Assembly (NCBI RefSeq): GCF_051020985.1
Contig: NC_135001.1
Span: 9,789,896 to 9,853,895, forward strand
Reading direction: 5' to 3'
DNA from: Nomia melanderi
Lineage: Eukaryota > Arthropoda > Insecta > Hymenoptera > Halictidae
DNA: 64,000 nucleotides
Positions 24,904 to 37,769 of the stretch are shown one piece after another (positions within the stretch are counted from its first letter, which is position 1; each line of letters starts with the position of its first letter). Under the pieces are notes generated by a model. That model saw only the letters and a program-made list of their open reading frames with translations. It was not told the DNA's origin and searched no databases. Made by a program: the position numbers and the translations under genes.

Positions 24904-27285
24904 AATAATTGGTCACTCGATTACGTGGACATTTGAATAATTTCGGCGACCAACTTCCGATTCTCATTTACGAACACTTTCAGAGACATTTTCTACTGAA
25001 TATATCTTCCACGATAACCGTAAGAAATCTCAGCTGCCGAGTGAAAGGCAAAATCGAAGTAGATTGCCTCGAAAACTGAAGCTATTTTTCCAAGATTAAG
25101 TTCATTCGATGTCGGGGGACGTTCCGATCAATCGTTGTAGACTGACAACGAAATGTTAGAAGTGCTCGTAGATGATATTAAGCTTTTCTTGACAGACTGA
25201 AAAGGATAATCCGGCCGTATCTTAGGAGGACGTTACGTGCAGAGCTTGCTTAAGCTCGCCTGTGAAGCGGAAAACAGTGGAAAACGGCCGGCAAAAATAT
25301 TGGGAGCTATGGGAATTGGAAAGCGTAGAATCGACACGGACCGTAACGGACACCCTGGTTCTCTCCTGGCTGGCTGCTCAGGGGTGTAGATGCTCGAGCA
25401 CTGTCGCCATCGATCACTCTAATTAAATCGTTTTGTATTCGTACATTACACGAGCGCTTTCCAAGAAATAGACCCCGATATCGGGTAAAACGATTAAAGG
25501 TTTTACGATCGTCATTAAACACAGTGTCTGGCGAATAGGATCGCGTTTTCGAATCGTGTTCCCTTTTACACGGTTCTTAACCGTTTCGATTCGTTCAGGG
25601 TTCGAGTTCATCCTTAGTCACGAGACACTGCGCTCTCTACACGACTTACATTCTTCGTTAACCGTTCGATTATCACGGGTCTTTGCGAAAATCTCGTCGA
25701 AGAAATCGTTTATCTCGGAAACTGAATGATGCTTTTCTAATTTTACATTAAAAGAATGCTAACTGGTACAATCGTGTTATTTTTTATATTTCTAAGCAGG
25801 TATTAAAGAGAACACAAAGTACATAATTAAAAGAAAAATAAATAAACTTCATTTGACTGTACCAATAATAGACCGGCACTTATTAACGATGGCCAGATGC
25901 GCGATTGATTAAACATGTAAAATCGCGCTCGTGTGAAGATTCCAAGCTCCTGACAAGTAGAGGAAATCGTGAAGAAAGATCGGAAATTTCTGAACCGTTT
26001 CACGCGGACGCGTCCGCAACGTGCGATGTTTTACTGCGAACGCAGCGGGATAGCAACATTAAACCGGGCTGACGCGTCGCAATAATTCGCAAGCTCGAAA
26101 CGTCACTAAATGCTCGTTCACGCGCGTTTATCGGCCCGGTTCTCTGTTTGCCATCCCGTCAGAATTCGAGTATTAGCTTATCAATCCAATCATTTCAGTG
26201 AAACAAAACGTCGATCTCTATCGCGTCGCCGCTGCGCTCTGTCGTTTATAAAACACGCGCGATATCCATTCACAATGACGTATACGCGCCGCGACATCCT
26301 GACGAATTTTTCGTTTGCGCCCGCGACCCGACGGAAATCACTTTTCACCAAGCCGCCTTTGGTTTGGATTGTCGCTCGAGGAGAGGCTTCATTTTCTACT
26401 TTTTCGAAGGATGCACCTTTTGCACGCTGTTGCGTCTATCGGAAGTGTCCACTGAGGAACCTCTGCAAAAAGGTTGCATACAACTATTGGTAATAGGAAC
26501 ATAATTGTATGCAATAAATAATACTAAGACAAAATATGTAGTATAGAAAATATAATCTTAATGTAAAGAATATAGAGTAAATAATAGTAATATAATTAAT
26601 ACAGGGAAACAACCCTAATAACAAAATAATGTTCAGCAAATAATGATATTAGAAAGATTCTCTACACGATAATATAGCCTAAAAATTTTACTAATTCTTA
26701 CAGATTTTCAAAGGTAACCAAAAAATGTATAGTTCCGCAAAAAGGTTTGTCCAATGGCGATAGTCTAAAGACAATATCAAGTTCGCGAGTGGTCTGGGTC
26801 CGCTCTCCGCTCGAAACATGTTCGTATAAGCTTTAATTGACCATTCGTGTGGCAACGAACGAATCCCGCGCGGCGTAACGAATGCTCGGCGCGGAATTAA
26901 GAATGGTCGGGGTCGTTCCTCGCAAATTGGGGTTGTACACGTGGTCGCGGGCAAATCATTCGGAGCATATTTATGGCGACAGAAACAAACGGGCGGTGTA
27001 ACGAGTGCCTCGAAGTGGCTCCCGCGCAGCGACGCATTTTCGTTCGCCCCTCGATCGTCTACTGGGTGTCCGGATATGAATATCCTCGCGTGTACACTGC
27101 AGCTTCCTCCTCCCTCAACCCTCAACCATTCACCAGTTCCACTTTCACCGAAGAAAATTTTATGCACTGCTCCCTTTCGACTACGCAAAGCAAATAGGAT
27201 CAATATGACTGCTTTCTTTCCTTCCGTTGCTGTGTCGTATAGAGTATTTTATTACTAGAGGACTCTTTTCACAATAAGTTCCCAT
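24904..27285. other. Non-coding stretch with no recognised gene
   Basis: CpG-moderate sequence. Frames at 26110-26493 (plus), 26691-27203 (minus) and 26941-27258 (plus) overlap on opposite strands or have unremarkable composition, so none is called. A very AT-rich piece lies at 26490-26700. Confidence 0.55.
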
Positions 27286-27289
27286 CTCT

Positions 27290-27343
<54 letters not shown>
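27286..27343. repeat. (TC)n dinucleotide microsatellite
   Basis: A TCTTTCTC lead-in followed by more than twenty uninterrupted TC units. It lies directly left of a GC-rich patch. Confidence 0.95.
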
Positions 27344-27345
<2 letters not shown>

Positions 27346-27419
27346 TTTTCCCTTCCTTTCTCTCCTTCCTATAGCCAACAGCGGAGGCTCGTCACACGAG
27401 TACACTCGAAACGAAATTA

Positions 27420-27800
27420 CTCGATGCAACGGAGGCGCGTGTACGTGTACGACTTCCCCGGCTAGGGCGGTCCAATTGGATGCGCGTCTATCGAAACATC
27501 AAACAAAACTTTTCTCCGCACAAAGCCAATCTAGCCGACGCGGCGAGCCACCGCACACCGTCGTCTCGCTCACCGATGACCCACGCGAGAAGGCCTCGAC
27601 CCATGGAGGCCCGTCGCGAACGCTAATCGCTCCCGTCGCCGTTCCGTGATTCGAGCCATGCTCCAGTTTTCCAGCCCGCCTTCCGCAAATACACGACACA
27701 GGATCGACACCTAACCCCCTCTCGCCCACCCCTTCAATCCCATCCACGACCGTCTCGCGGTGGTATTGCACGGCGCGCCGCGGCGCCACGGGCCAATCGG
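27420..27800. other. GC-rich, CpG-dense patch next to a CT tract
   Basis: Clearly richer in GC and CpG than its surroundings and rich in CGTCTCGC, CCGTCG and CGCGCCGCGG words. A 96-codon minus-strand frame (27499-27789) fills most of it, which a stop-poor GC-rich patch can give by chance. The pairing with the CT/GA tract at 27286 would fit an insect promoter-proximal region. No TATA, initiator or transcript evidence is available, so this is composition only. Confidence 0.3.
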
Positions 27801-28159
27801 CATCGATTATCGATGGAAAAATGCCTGGCGATGATTATCTACGCTGCAAATGGCCATATCCCGCCGTGGGAATAAACGCCGGCCATTGTCTGTCAATCAA
27901 TCACCGACGGATACTTTCGGTGCCGATAGCGACACGTTTCGATATCCCTGTTTTCGGAGATCATTTGCCCTGCTGGCGTTGCCAGCTGGTTTGGTGAACC
28001 GTTGTTCGTTGTTGGTTGTAATGAAATGTGGAAATTGGGGAGACGGAGAGAGGATTAATGAAGAAGAACGTGTTATGTTTTTGGGTATAGTTTTCTGGAT
28101 ATACGGTACTCTTCTGTTTAACACTTTCATATGTGATTTATTTCTCATCTGCGATCGAT

Positions 28160-28315
28160 ACTATTACTTTGGCGATAATAATTTATTGGATATAAAGGAA
28201 AGTTCTAGGTATATTCTATGTTTATGTTTGCCCTTAAGTATAATAATTGATAACAGACGAATAATATTGTATTTGAATTGAGAAGAATTTAATATTTATG
28301 CTTGTTAAATTCTGT
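28160..28315. repeat. Dispersed AT-rich repeat, copy 1 (partner at 49430)
   Basis: Shares ordered blocks with 49430-49580. The best is AATTGATAACAGA(C)GAA followed by TAATATTGTATTTGAATT, with about nine in ten bases matching over roughly 35 bp. Weaker matches lie upstream (TTATTGGATATAAAG, TATTCTATG, TTTAT) and downstream (TTGTTAAATTCTGTT). It has no coding capacity, and the class is unknown. Confidence 0.55.
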
Positions 28316-28320
28316 TTAAA

Positions 28321-30539
28321 ATAACTCCGATGTGTTATTAGATGGATAGATATTAAAGATGCGTAGCAAAGTTTGCTTTAGCCCAAGGAATACTCGAAAA
28401 TTTGCTACGGCATATTTCAAAAATATGAAAGTTCAAACTTTACACAGTACTCGCTGAATAGAAGGAAAAATTGTGAATACAACATTTTAACTTTAACGAT
28501 CTCGTTCAATTCAAATAACACATTTTATACCTTTGATACGTTCGCTGTAAATAAATATGTATTTCCGTATTATTTAATAATATTCTCTGATATCGTTCGA
28601 TTAAACTACCTCGCGCGTCAATCAATCCAGCAAACCTACAAATTCGTCCTCATCGGAGAAAGTACTGCAGAAAATACGTGTCATAATTAACATTCATAAC
28701 ATAAATCTTAATGCTGCGTCCTCAACGTGGACGTTTCACGTTTCAGTACAAATGCACATATTGGGCCAGAGAATTCGCGTTATTCATTGAAATGTTTGGA
28801 CTGCGTCGCGTCGCATCACGGTGAAAATTTTATTTTCACCTGAGAGAGGTGGGGGGACCATTGGAACGGAAACGGATGAACGATTTTCCGAGCAATCGTT
28901 TACCCGATTAAATCATAAATCAGGTGCACCGATAGTTATCGTTCAAGTAATAATGCTATTTATTATTCACGACCGATGAAATTCGTACGTTCGTTTTTAC
29001 CGTTTTCCGTTTCAATCACCTTTTATAATTACAGTTTTTACGGTGTCCCAGTCACAGGCCAACTTCGAAAGCGAACGTCGCGCAAAATTGTGCATTAATA
29101 CACCGATTCAATATAACTACAAATCGCGTTATTGGTACGCGATATTGAAAGCTATCCTGATACGTATCCTGCTGCGACTGATTATCGATCGCAACTTTAT
29201 CATCGGGCATCCTGGCTAACCACGAAATTGTGGTTCTGAAAAACTGATTTACGAGATCGCTTTCCGTTTATTCCATTCTGTCCGTGGATCTTGTTTTCGC
29301 CGGTTTCAGTTTTGAATAATTAACAATGGTCCGTCTGAGGGAATCTCAGAATAGGAATGATGTATTGTTCTCTTGTGACGAATATAATTTTGATTTGTAT
29401 AGTTGAATGATAGTGAATACGATAGTTTTCACTTCTTCTGATTATCCTCATTAGCCACTGAAAGATTGTATTTACGCTTATAATTGGGAACCTAGGAAAA
29501 TTAATGATACCATCTAAACCTGCCATGGACCGGGTGTCCGTCATTTCAGGGATTTAATTATCTACGGTATCGAGGTAACATTCACGCAAGTTAATTGTGT
29601 TCCAGCGTAGTGCACGCAGAAGTATTGCAACGAATTGCTGCAGCGAAAATACAGAGCCGGTCCAGCCGAAAATTAATTACCGCTGGCAGTCTAGTTAATG
29701 TGTTAATAAGTCTATTAGCGATGCCACGCTGCGTATAACAGCCGGCTGTGCCCTTGTCGTATAATTAAATCGGATGAGAGTTTTCAAAAACATCGTTCGT
29801 CGCGCATCAATCCATTCGGAGCGGAATGAAACCTGTTCTTTTAATTTCCAATTTCTAGTGAATTTTAATCGAATATCCAAATGAAAATTCCGCTATCAAG
29901 TATATTAAATTTGTATTCCATTGAATGAAAAGGATGTTTTGAATAATTACACATAATTGGATATAATTTGTACAGTGGTAATTACTTGCGACACAATTAT
30001 CTAAACAACAATGCGAATCGCTTTTCCACCAGAACTGATGCCTATTTGTAGAGTTGCTGAAACCTGAATTAAATTTGCCGTCAAATACAGTCCTTGACCA
30101 ACGTACCGATTTGTACAGACCAAATGTAATGATGCAACTACAAATTGATCGAACTAACGCACGAATAACTGCCTTGTTAACGGTACTATTCTTTGCGGTA
30201 CATTGTAACATGATTATAGGAAGCAATGCATTTCATTCGGTGATGTTCTGTCGGTTGATTGCTGAACAAATGTTCCTGGATTGTCAAGTATTCATAGGCC
30301 CAAACATTGGAATCAAATTGAACTGATTTCAATTACGGTTTCAATGGACTGGACATAATATTGAAATATGATTGAATCGAATCGCAGCCGGTCTTTTCAA
30401 TCAATCTCTATTTCCTCATTAACCCGTGCATTTATCGTGAACGATTACTTTTGCATAATATTATTGTCGCCATGGGTATTCAATTTCTATGAACAAAGAT
30501 GTTATTAAATCCACTTTGGATCTTATAGTAAATAGCACA
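28321..30539. other. AT-rich non-coding stretch
   Basis: No gene is recognised. Frames are short (the longest is 123 codons at 29855-30226, minus) and AT-driven. The region contains several ATTAAT/TAATTA words but no distinct repeat. Confidence 0.55.
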
Positions 30540-30580
30540 CAGTGGCGTAGTCAGGGACTTGGATTTGCAAGCTCCGCAGC
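30540..30580. mobile_element. Possible solo end of a hAT-like element
   Basis: CAGTGGCGTAGTCAGGG at 30540-30556 matches the common terminal-repeat pattern of many hAT non-autonomous elements (CAGTGGCGTAGCCAGGG-type). No inverted copy and no 8-bp target duplication were found nearby, so at most one decayed end remains. Confidence 0.35.
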
Positions 30581-33150
30581 AACCCCGAAGATTTCTCGTT
30601 GCTTTAAATTAACCAACGGCAAGACATTAAGAGGTATTTCGACCAAGAACGAAATATAATCCCGAAACAAAAACGAAATCCGATGTTCTGCACGCTTAGC
30701 AGAGAGGAAGATTAATTTCAAATACGATTAATCGAATGAAACTAAGACCGGACGGCGGAGCTAAAGGATTTGTGGCGTTCCATTCGCCAGGAGGGATGTG
30801 AGTGAAGCTTAATTAGGAAGTTTCGAGGCCGGGATATAAATTAATTACACCGCTATGCGAGGCATTGAGAAATATTAACGCTTTAAAGCCGGAACCGGCT
30901 ACGCTAAAATACGTTTATCTTTTTCTCTTTATGAAGATCGTAGGTCCGCGTTTTCGCCTCTCCTTGCTACCCGCAAGCCCTACAGCACCCTCCGTTCCGC
31001 TTTTGTAGCTGGGGAAAGCCCTTTCGTTCTTTTCTTAGGAACATTATGCCCGCATTGTTGTCTACTGACAAAAAAACAAAGGGAGTGAACGAACGTCGAC
31101 GAACTATCTGGCACGATGATGTTTATTTCGGTACTTGAAAAACGAATTAGATTTCACATGAAAAATAATATCCATCCACGGAGAATAAAATTCAAATGAA
31201 TATCAAAAACACGAAAATGACATTACACGCCGATGACATAAAACATGTTCAAAAAATCAACATAGGAATGGTTTCACGTATAAGCTATCAACGTATACGA
31301 AACGATAAGTTTTGCAATAATATACGAATAATTTATTCGAAAGGAATTAATCAATATGCAGTCGGAAGAAAAACATGCATCACCCTTCAGCCATCAAGCT
31401 GCCGGTTCCATGATGCGAAGCTTGAAAGGGTCGCGGATCAAAATCCCGGTAAAAAAGGGAATGCCAATTAAGCAGGGGCTCCATAAATCAGCATCCGTGT
31501 TTCGTTGAAATGAGTTAAACGGTTGGCGGGGTGGGCGAGGCCAGGTAAGGGTATTTAACGAACTCGCGCAAAGGTGGTGAATTTAATTAATTAACCCGGG
31601 GGGTCCGATTTAAGTTGCCGCGCGAGATTTACGAGCAGCTAACTTGTAGCCGACCCCTCGGTTTTTCGGCGTCGCGTCGCGCCGCGTCGCGTCGGTGGTT
31701 GCTGTGCGCTCGAGTTCTTGCCTGGGCGCAAGTAAATGAATAAATTAAATTGACGGCCGGGGAAAATTCCAGGGCGAGAGGCGATACGCCGGCCTCTCGC
31801 CTTTTCAACGACGACTGCTCGTCGGCCACTACGGCAGCCGCATTCGACGATTTAGGGTGATTTTATCGGGCTCGTTTCACCTGAACAGAGGGCACGCCGG
31901 TCGATTCGACTAATTAAGACGTTACTTTTCAAGATTGGCTCGTTAAGAGGATGCCAGGTCTCGCGGGTTCAAAAGTGGGCTTCTCACTTTTGAAAAGGAA
32001 GCCGTTTCTAAAGGACTTCGCGTCGGTCAAGCCACACCGTGAAATTGGTACTAGGCGCTCATATGTGCGAGTCGAGCGTCGTTTAACGGGTGGACTGCTG
32101 CTTTCTTTTGCACCTTTATACTCGATATTTTTTCGGTTCAAGAAAGTACTTCGTTTTAACGCTAATTAATGGGTGAAGGTACGCGCTTCTCGAAGCAATG
32201 GTGTTACCTTAAGCGTTTATGGCATGAATGATTTCTTTATAACCAAGTAGATTTTAGCTTAACAGTTTTAGCCACTTGTTTCTTAAAAGTCAAATGTTCA
32301 ATTATCTATTTTGTCCAGTCACGTTGACTGTTTTAGGTCGCATGAGACTAACCAAACCTACCGATTTAATTAATTAGCTGAAAAATACCATCTAAAAGTT
32401 ACAAGATACATGTTTCTCAGTTGCAACAGATTCTGTTCCTTCCGTGAAGGACAGTCTTTCCTTCGTGCTCTCTATGTAAGCTGTTTCGTAGTCAAAATGG
32501 CACACTTTCCGCCACACCCCGCGGCGAGCGCAAGTGGAACAGGAGGTTGATTCACTGTGGGGGCGGAGAGGTGGGGATGTCAGTACTAATTTATCGAGCA
32601 TCATCGTGTATCGACGGCCATGGAGTGGCGTTGTCGAGGATGAACGATCTTCCTCCTTCGAATACGTTACCAGGTGACCCGTAAATTTCCTTGGAGAATC
32701 GGTTTTGGAACGCTTCCACGGGTAAAGCATGTCCACAAAAACCCTCGACATCGGCAACGTAATTGGCTGTCGAATAGCTTTAACGACGACCGAAGATTTA
32801 TGCGTACTTTTTTATTCAGAGCCTGATATCACGACGAAGAGTACTCCCGAGTCGACAGAATTCCTTTCTCCCCACCCCTTCTTTCTATATCCCGCTTTTT
32901 CTCTGGCTCTGCGAAAATTGTTATGGTAATTACCTCGTAATATGCACGGATTAAACTCTGATTAAATCAGATCAGGTCACGTGATACAGGACGATTATGG
33001 ATATTCATAAATAAAGAGTCCGCTGGGTCGGTATCCGGATTTAATGGGTGACCCCGTGAACTATGTCTGTGTCACTCGAAGACTGGATTAGATTAATTCG
33101 CGACTGAAATGCATGTGTGATTCTTTAATTGGTGATCGAAGTGCGTTGTT
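30581..33150. other. Non-coding stretch with GC-rich and homeobox-site-like words
   Basis: Contains GC-rich sequence at 31500-31830 and several ATTAATTA or CGATTAATCG words (30727, 31582) of the kind bound by homeodomain proteins. A 121-codon minus frame (32392-32757) has a more balanced residue mix than most frames here but no recognisable domain, so it is not called as a gene. Confidence 0.45.
31668..31695. repeat. Short GCGTC/GCCGC simple repeat
   Basis: Repeated GTCGCGTCGC and GCCGCGTCGC words inside a CpG-rich patch. Confidence 0.6.
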
Positions 33151-33205
33151 ATTTTATACGTCATTTTATACGTCATTTTATACGTCATTTTATACGTCAT
33201 TTTAT
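33151..33205. repeat. 12-bp tandem repeat, 4.6 units
   Basis: Four identical copies of ATTTTATACGTC at 33151, 33163, 33175 and 33187, then ATTTTAT. Because 12 is a multiple of three, the plus frame at 33129-33332 gains a repeated Phe-Ile-Arg-His motif. The frame is short and probably not a gene. Confidence 0.95.
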
Positions 33206-34788
33206 TGGCAGATTTTCAGTTGATATGATAATCGTGGAACGTATTAATCCGATGTCGATCAATTTATTAATTGATAGTGTCGGTGTGTTTGTTATCGGTG
33301 ATATGGATGATTTAATTGTAATGAAATATTAAATATGTTAATTAATTGCGAATTCTTGTATGCAAATTTATGCAAATTCACGATAACGCGGGCATTGATT
33401 TCGGAATGTGATTCAGCGTATTATCGGGAGGCCGACCGTTACTCTTTTCACCTGATACGAGGCGTGTTTGTTAGTACATTCGTTCTTTCCAATATATCTA
33501 GCTTCACGAATTGGCTGGAGAGCCATTTGTGAGTATAGTTTGATGATGAATATGTTAATTATTCAAGCAATGTTTATGTATATCTATAAGTTACGTAATA
33601 TATTACTTGTACGTTAATTACTATTATTTAATCGGCATAATTACATTTCATAAAAGAGGTAAGAAACATCTACCTATACATTAAACAAAATAAAGATAAT
33701 CATAGGATAATATAGCTTACATCCGAAACAATTTGAAATCATTTATTCGAAGATATTTGCTTACTCGACGTTTCAAGTAGGTTTTCAAAATCAATTTTTC
33801 CTTCTCAACGTTTGTAGTTGTCAAGATAGAAGGGTGAGACGAATGCCAGGGCTAGGAAATCGCACGTGCCGATACGTCGTTCTCAATTTGTTCCATTATA
33901 ACTTGGGGTTACTTTCACCCTCGTTCTTGTTAGTTCGCGGTGGGAATTCCCTATCGCCAATAAGGCTCGCCACTTACGCCCTCTCCAAACAGAAGATTTC
34001 TATTTCGGGGAGTCCGAGTGTTTTTCCTCTTCCATGCGTGTCATGAGGTCTAGTGAGCATTCGGAAGAAACTTTCTCGAGATGTCACTGCTCGTTGTCCG
34101 AACGCAAGTCATGGCGATTCGTACACAGATTAAGAGTACTAATCGTGACAACCAATTGGAACGTAATTATTCACCAACATCACTCGTTATAACCTTATAG
34201 ATGTGCATAAATGTCACTTAGTCTATTAGGGATCAAGTAAATTATAAGTTTTTGTCATTTAATAGTTCTAATTTTTACTAAACTCATTCATAGTTAGATT
34301 CTAATTGATTCACCGTTGGTGCTCACTGACATCTACATTCGATTTTGACAAGTACGAAGCACATGATAATTTCTGAAGCTTCCAGTTACTGTATTGTTAT
34401 AAAGATTACAAACATAGAATTGCGAATTAGAATCACGAGCTACCAATCGCGAAGAATCGCAAAGAGACCTATCCCAGGAGTTCCTTCAATTTCCATCTCT
34501 CGTTTCGCGTGAAATGAAAAACGCAACCCTAAAAACCAGTCAAAGAGTAGCTTCAATCCACCGGTCGTTCCTTTGCAAATAACTCGGCTCCTGGAAACAC
34601 CATAATATCCTTGCGAAATAATACGGGACAACAAAGAACCTCGCCCCGCTATTATCATGCAAAGACTCCCGAAGCAGCTTCTCACGGATTCTGCCATTCG
34701 GCCCTAACGACTTCTCGTAATACAGTGCACAGCAATTAAGAGTTTTTTTGTTCGACCGAAGTGTATTCACCCTGGAGAAGACTAGAAG
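33206..34788. other. Non-coding stretch with no recognised gene
   Basis: AT-rich to about 33780, then mixed composition. Short frames only; no distinct repeat seen. Confidence 0.5.
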
Positions 34789-34830
34789 GGGGAGAGAAAG
34801 AGAGAGAGAGAGAGAGAGAGTGAGAGAAAT
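34789..34830. repeat. (GA)n dinucleotide microsatellite
   Basis: About eleven uninterrupted AG units with GA-rich flanks. It opens a purine-rich stretch that runs to about 35000. Confidence 0.9.
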
Positions 34831-34837
34831 GGAAAGT

Positions 34838-34982
34838 CAGCTGGAGGAAGAAAAATAGAGATGAAAAGGGAGAGACAGCTAGGAAAAGAGAGAGAAAAGG
34901 TAAGGGAGACATAGCTAAAGAAAGAAAGAGCGATCAGAAGGGAAAGGTAGCTAGGGAAAGAGGGTAAAAAGAAGGCACAGAC
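34838..34982. repeat. Degenerate purine-rich 36-bp minisatellite, four units
   Basis: Units start at 34838, 34876, 34912 and 34948 (38, 36, 36 and 35 bp). Each opens with AGCTAGG or a variant (AGCTGG, AGCTAAA), followed by GAAAGAG-rich purine sequence. The other strand is almost pure pyrimidine and gives a long Phe/Leu/Ser frame (34782-35144, minus) that is a by-product. Confidence 0.7.
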
Positions 34983-35614
34983 AACGATGGGACAGGAGAA
35001 AACGAAAAAGAAGCTAGGTGGTGTATATGGAACGAACAGAGTCGAGTCGGTGATGAAGAGGTGAGATCGTAGAATGGGGAAAGGGTTCCTGAAGAACGAA
35101 TTGTGGCGTGGACGAAGGGCCGCAAAGGAAGCGATCGAGAACAAAGGGGCGCCCGAGACAAAAGCTCCTCGTCGGTCGTACTTTTGATTTTGCGATCGTT
35201 CAAACGAGGAAAATAGCGATTCGATGCTCCGCGGGTACGGGGGAGAATGGAGAGGAGAAGGGACGGATGGAAAATGATATCCCTATTCGGTATCCGACGA
35301 TACATTCGACGGCTGGAACGAAGGGTAGGCTCGGTACCGGTATTCATTTGCGGGTTAAAACGATCCTCTAACGCCCGTTGGCATCGAACATTCATAAACT
35401 GGTTAAGCCACGCATGAAGTTTCCACAGGAAACGCGAACTAATCGAACAGTATGGGTATCAAATAATAATATATAATCCGAGAATAACACGATTCTCGCA
35501 GATACACGCGATATCAGATACGGAAGAGCAATTATCTATCGACGCGTTATTCGCGCCGATGGGAACCCGCGGACGTCCTGTCCGCAACTGTGAACCACTT
35601 TCGGGAGAGATTGA
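34983..35614. other. Non-coding stretch with no recognised gene
   Basis: Purine-biased to about 35300, then mixed. Overlapping frames on opposite strands (35108-35371 plus, 34934-35395 minus) argue against coding. Confidence 0.5.
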
Positions 35615-35867
35615 CCGTTTGCACTCGAAAAGTTTCATTCTACAAGTTTTTAATGTCTTCCGATGAGATAATGAGCAATAAATTATGGAACAAAGCTATT
35701 TTATTTTAATAGTAATAGGATATCTTTATAAAAATAGTTTAGTAGTAATAAAAGTTTTACACATTAATGCATTATTCAAAGTGTAATATTAAATATCAAA
35801 GTTTATAATTTTATTTATCTAATCAAGTGGTAACTGACAGTGAGAATTGTGTCTTGAGTGCAAAGGG
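35615..35867. mobile_element. MITE-like element, TTTGCACTC family, best copy
   Basis: The left end reads CCGTTTGCACTCGAAAAG. The right end reads CTTGAGTGCAAAGGG, which is the inverted form CCCTTTGCACTCAAG. The element is 253 bp and is flanked by TTGA (35611-35614) and TTTA (35868-35871), near-TTAA tetramers. Insertion at TTAA with ends beginning CCC is the hallmark of piggyBac-type elements; short, gene-free copies would be their non-autonomous derivatives. The interior (CTATTTTATTTTAATAGT, ATTAATGCATTA, AATATTAAATATCAAAG) is shared with 43321 and in part with 16244. Confidence 0.7.
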
Positions 35868-37769
35868 TTTAGAACTAGAAAAATACCAGATGGTTTGAAA
35901 CGATGTATTTCTGATTTCTTCCTCCGTAGTAATTTCCTTCCTCCGTTCAGTAATTATTACTGAAAATGTATAAATTCATATAAATATATTCTTTAATAAA
36001 GACATTCTTATAGTTTCCACACAAAAATTCAAGAAAGTTAATTTGAATATTCAGTAGTTTAGCGTGAAAACCCAAACTTTGATCCCCTCGATTTTCTATG
36101 TTGTTCAATGAACATGTTTTAATCTTGATGGCTACGTACCAGGATTTCCAATAACAGCAATTCGTGATTTAGAACACAAAAGGACATGTTTTCACCAACT
36201 GATCATAAATAACAATTAGTCCTCGCCAATGGCAGCTTGACTGACCATATTATCCATCGGACAGGGCCTACAAGTTTGTGGTTAACCAGACGAGATGTAG
36301 AAACCCGAACGGTTAATGATGAATCGCTGTTTACTTGGCAATGGTCAGAATTAATGACGAGTGAAATTCTAGATCTGAATAATGCCTGTCAATAATTTCA
36401 AGAATTTCATATTCCCGTATATTCGAAAACACGCTATAACATCCAAGTAACGTACGAAATGAATACAGATAATTATTTTTGCTAAAATTAAACAAAGCAC
36501 GAATATAACTGTACATTTCATTCACTGCAAATTGAACTACTCTTGCACAATTATCAACTTCACATTCATTGAACGAATAAATGAAAGCTACGCAATGGAC
36601 ACTAATTACAGATGTATAATACACTCATCTCAAAGAAAAATTTGAAAGCAGCAGGATAAATTTTCCTCACAGCTCTCTTGTATTAAAATTCACCGAAAAC
36701 AAATGTCGCTCTACATCCTTCGCTTGTTTTCAAATATTACTTTATCCTTTCTCGTATACCACCGGTCCATACGCGGCGCTGTATTTTAACGGTCCGAGAA
36801 CAAGTCTACCAGAGCAACAAGCGAATTGAGTATTAAATCGAAAAGATAGAGACGATGCCGTATCACCGATATAAATTGAATGGTGTTGCAAGCGCGGCAT
36901 GGCACCGTGACAAGGCACTTGTTTGTTTCGAGACCCGCGAGAACTGATATTTCGCCGGTGCTGCGTTCGGTCCCTCGCGCGCGGGTGGGCGGCGGCAATC
37001 GATTCATCGCAATTGAAATGCGATGTTTGCCCTCCATTCGAGCTGTCTAATGTTTTTTGTTCACCGACACGTGTCGCCGCACCGAGCCGCGCCGCGTGAC
37101 TAGAAAAAGGTGCTCGTATGGAAATTCACCTGTTCCGCGTATCGCTGGCACGCCTCGCTGGACCGTGCAGCGCTTCGGGGTCACTGGAAAAACGAAGAAC
37201 AAGGAATGAGGAACGAGGAAATCGACGCGGCCGGCTGACCCAAATCCGATCAAGGGGTGAAACTCGACGCGGCTTACTAAACGCGGGATACCTGTGTACA
37301 GAAAAAAAAGGATTCCGCTCCGGGCGGAAGGCGTCGCTAAAACTCTTACGCAAGCGGGAAGAAACGCCGAGGAGGAAAATGTGTTAAAAGTTGCAGGTCG
37401 AACGGGAAAACTTCGCGGAATTTTAAGAGGAAACAGAGGGAGGCACGGGCACGAGTTCTTGTAAAATTTTCGCAATGTACACCGGCCGACGGAATTCCTC
37501 GATTGATTAAGCGAGGAAAGTTTTTTTCTGCATTTCCGACTTGCTTTTTTAGCCAGTTCACCGTGTTTGACAAGTACATTTGTCATCTTGTCCGTTTCAG
37601 GTAGTTTCAGTTTTACTTACGAATAAAGCTCTAACTTGTTCTGAAACTTTAGGTGGAAATACAATGATTGATTTCTATTTTATATGAATTATTTCTGTAA
37701 CGAACGTCTTCAATTTTTTAACTTTTATTTGTGATTCGAAAGTGTTCTGTCGGGCAGAGTTCGCGTTAC
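35868..37769. other. Non-coding stretch with no recognised gene
   Basis: AT-rich to about 36720, then CpG-rich to 37500. The 179-codon minus frame at 37047-37586 overlaps other frames on both strands (37118-37387 plus, 37126-37353 minus) and has no recognisable domain, so it is taken as chance. Confidence 0.5.

Noticed and set aside
32392..32757. 121-codon minus frame with balanced composition
   Set aside because: More protein-like than most, but there is no recognisable domain or convincing splice context; a homology search would be needed before calling it.
37047..37586. 179-codon minus frame as a gene
   Set aside because: Four frames overlap here on both strands in a GC-rich, stop-poor stretch; residues are basic and cysteine/phenylalanine-rich like other chance frames, and no domain is recognised.
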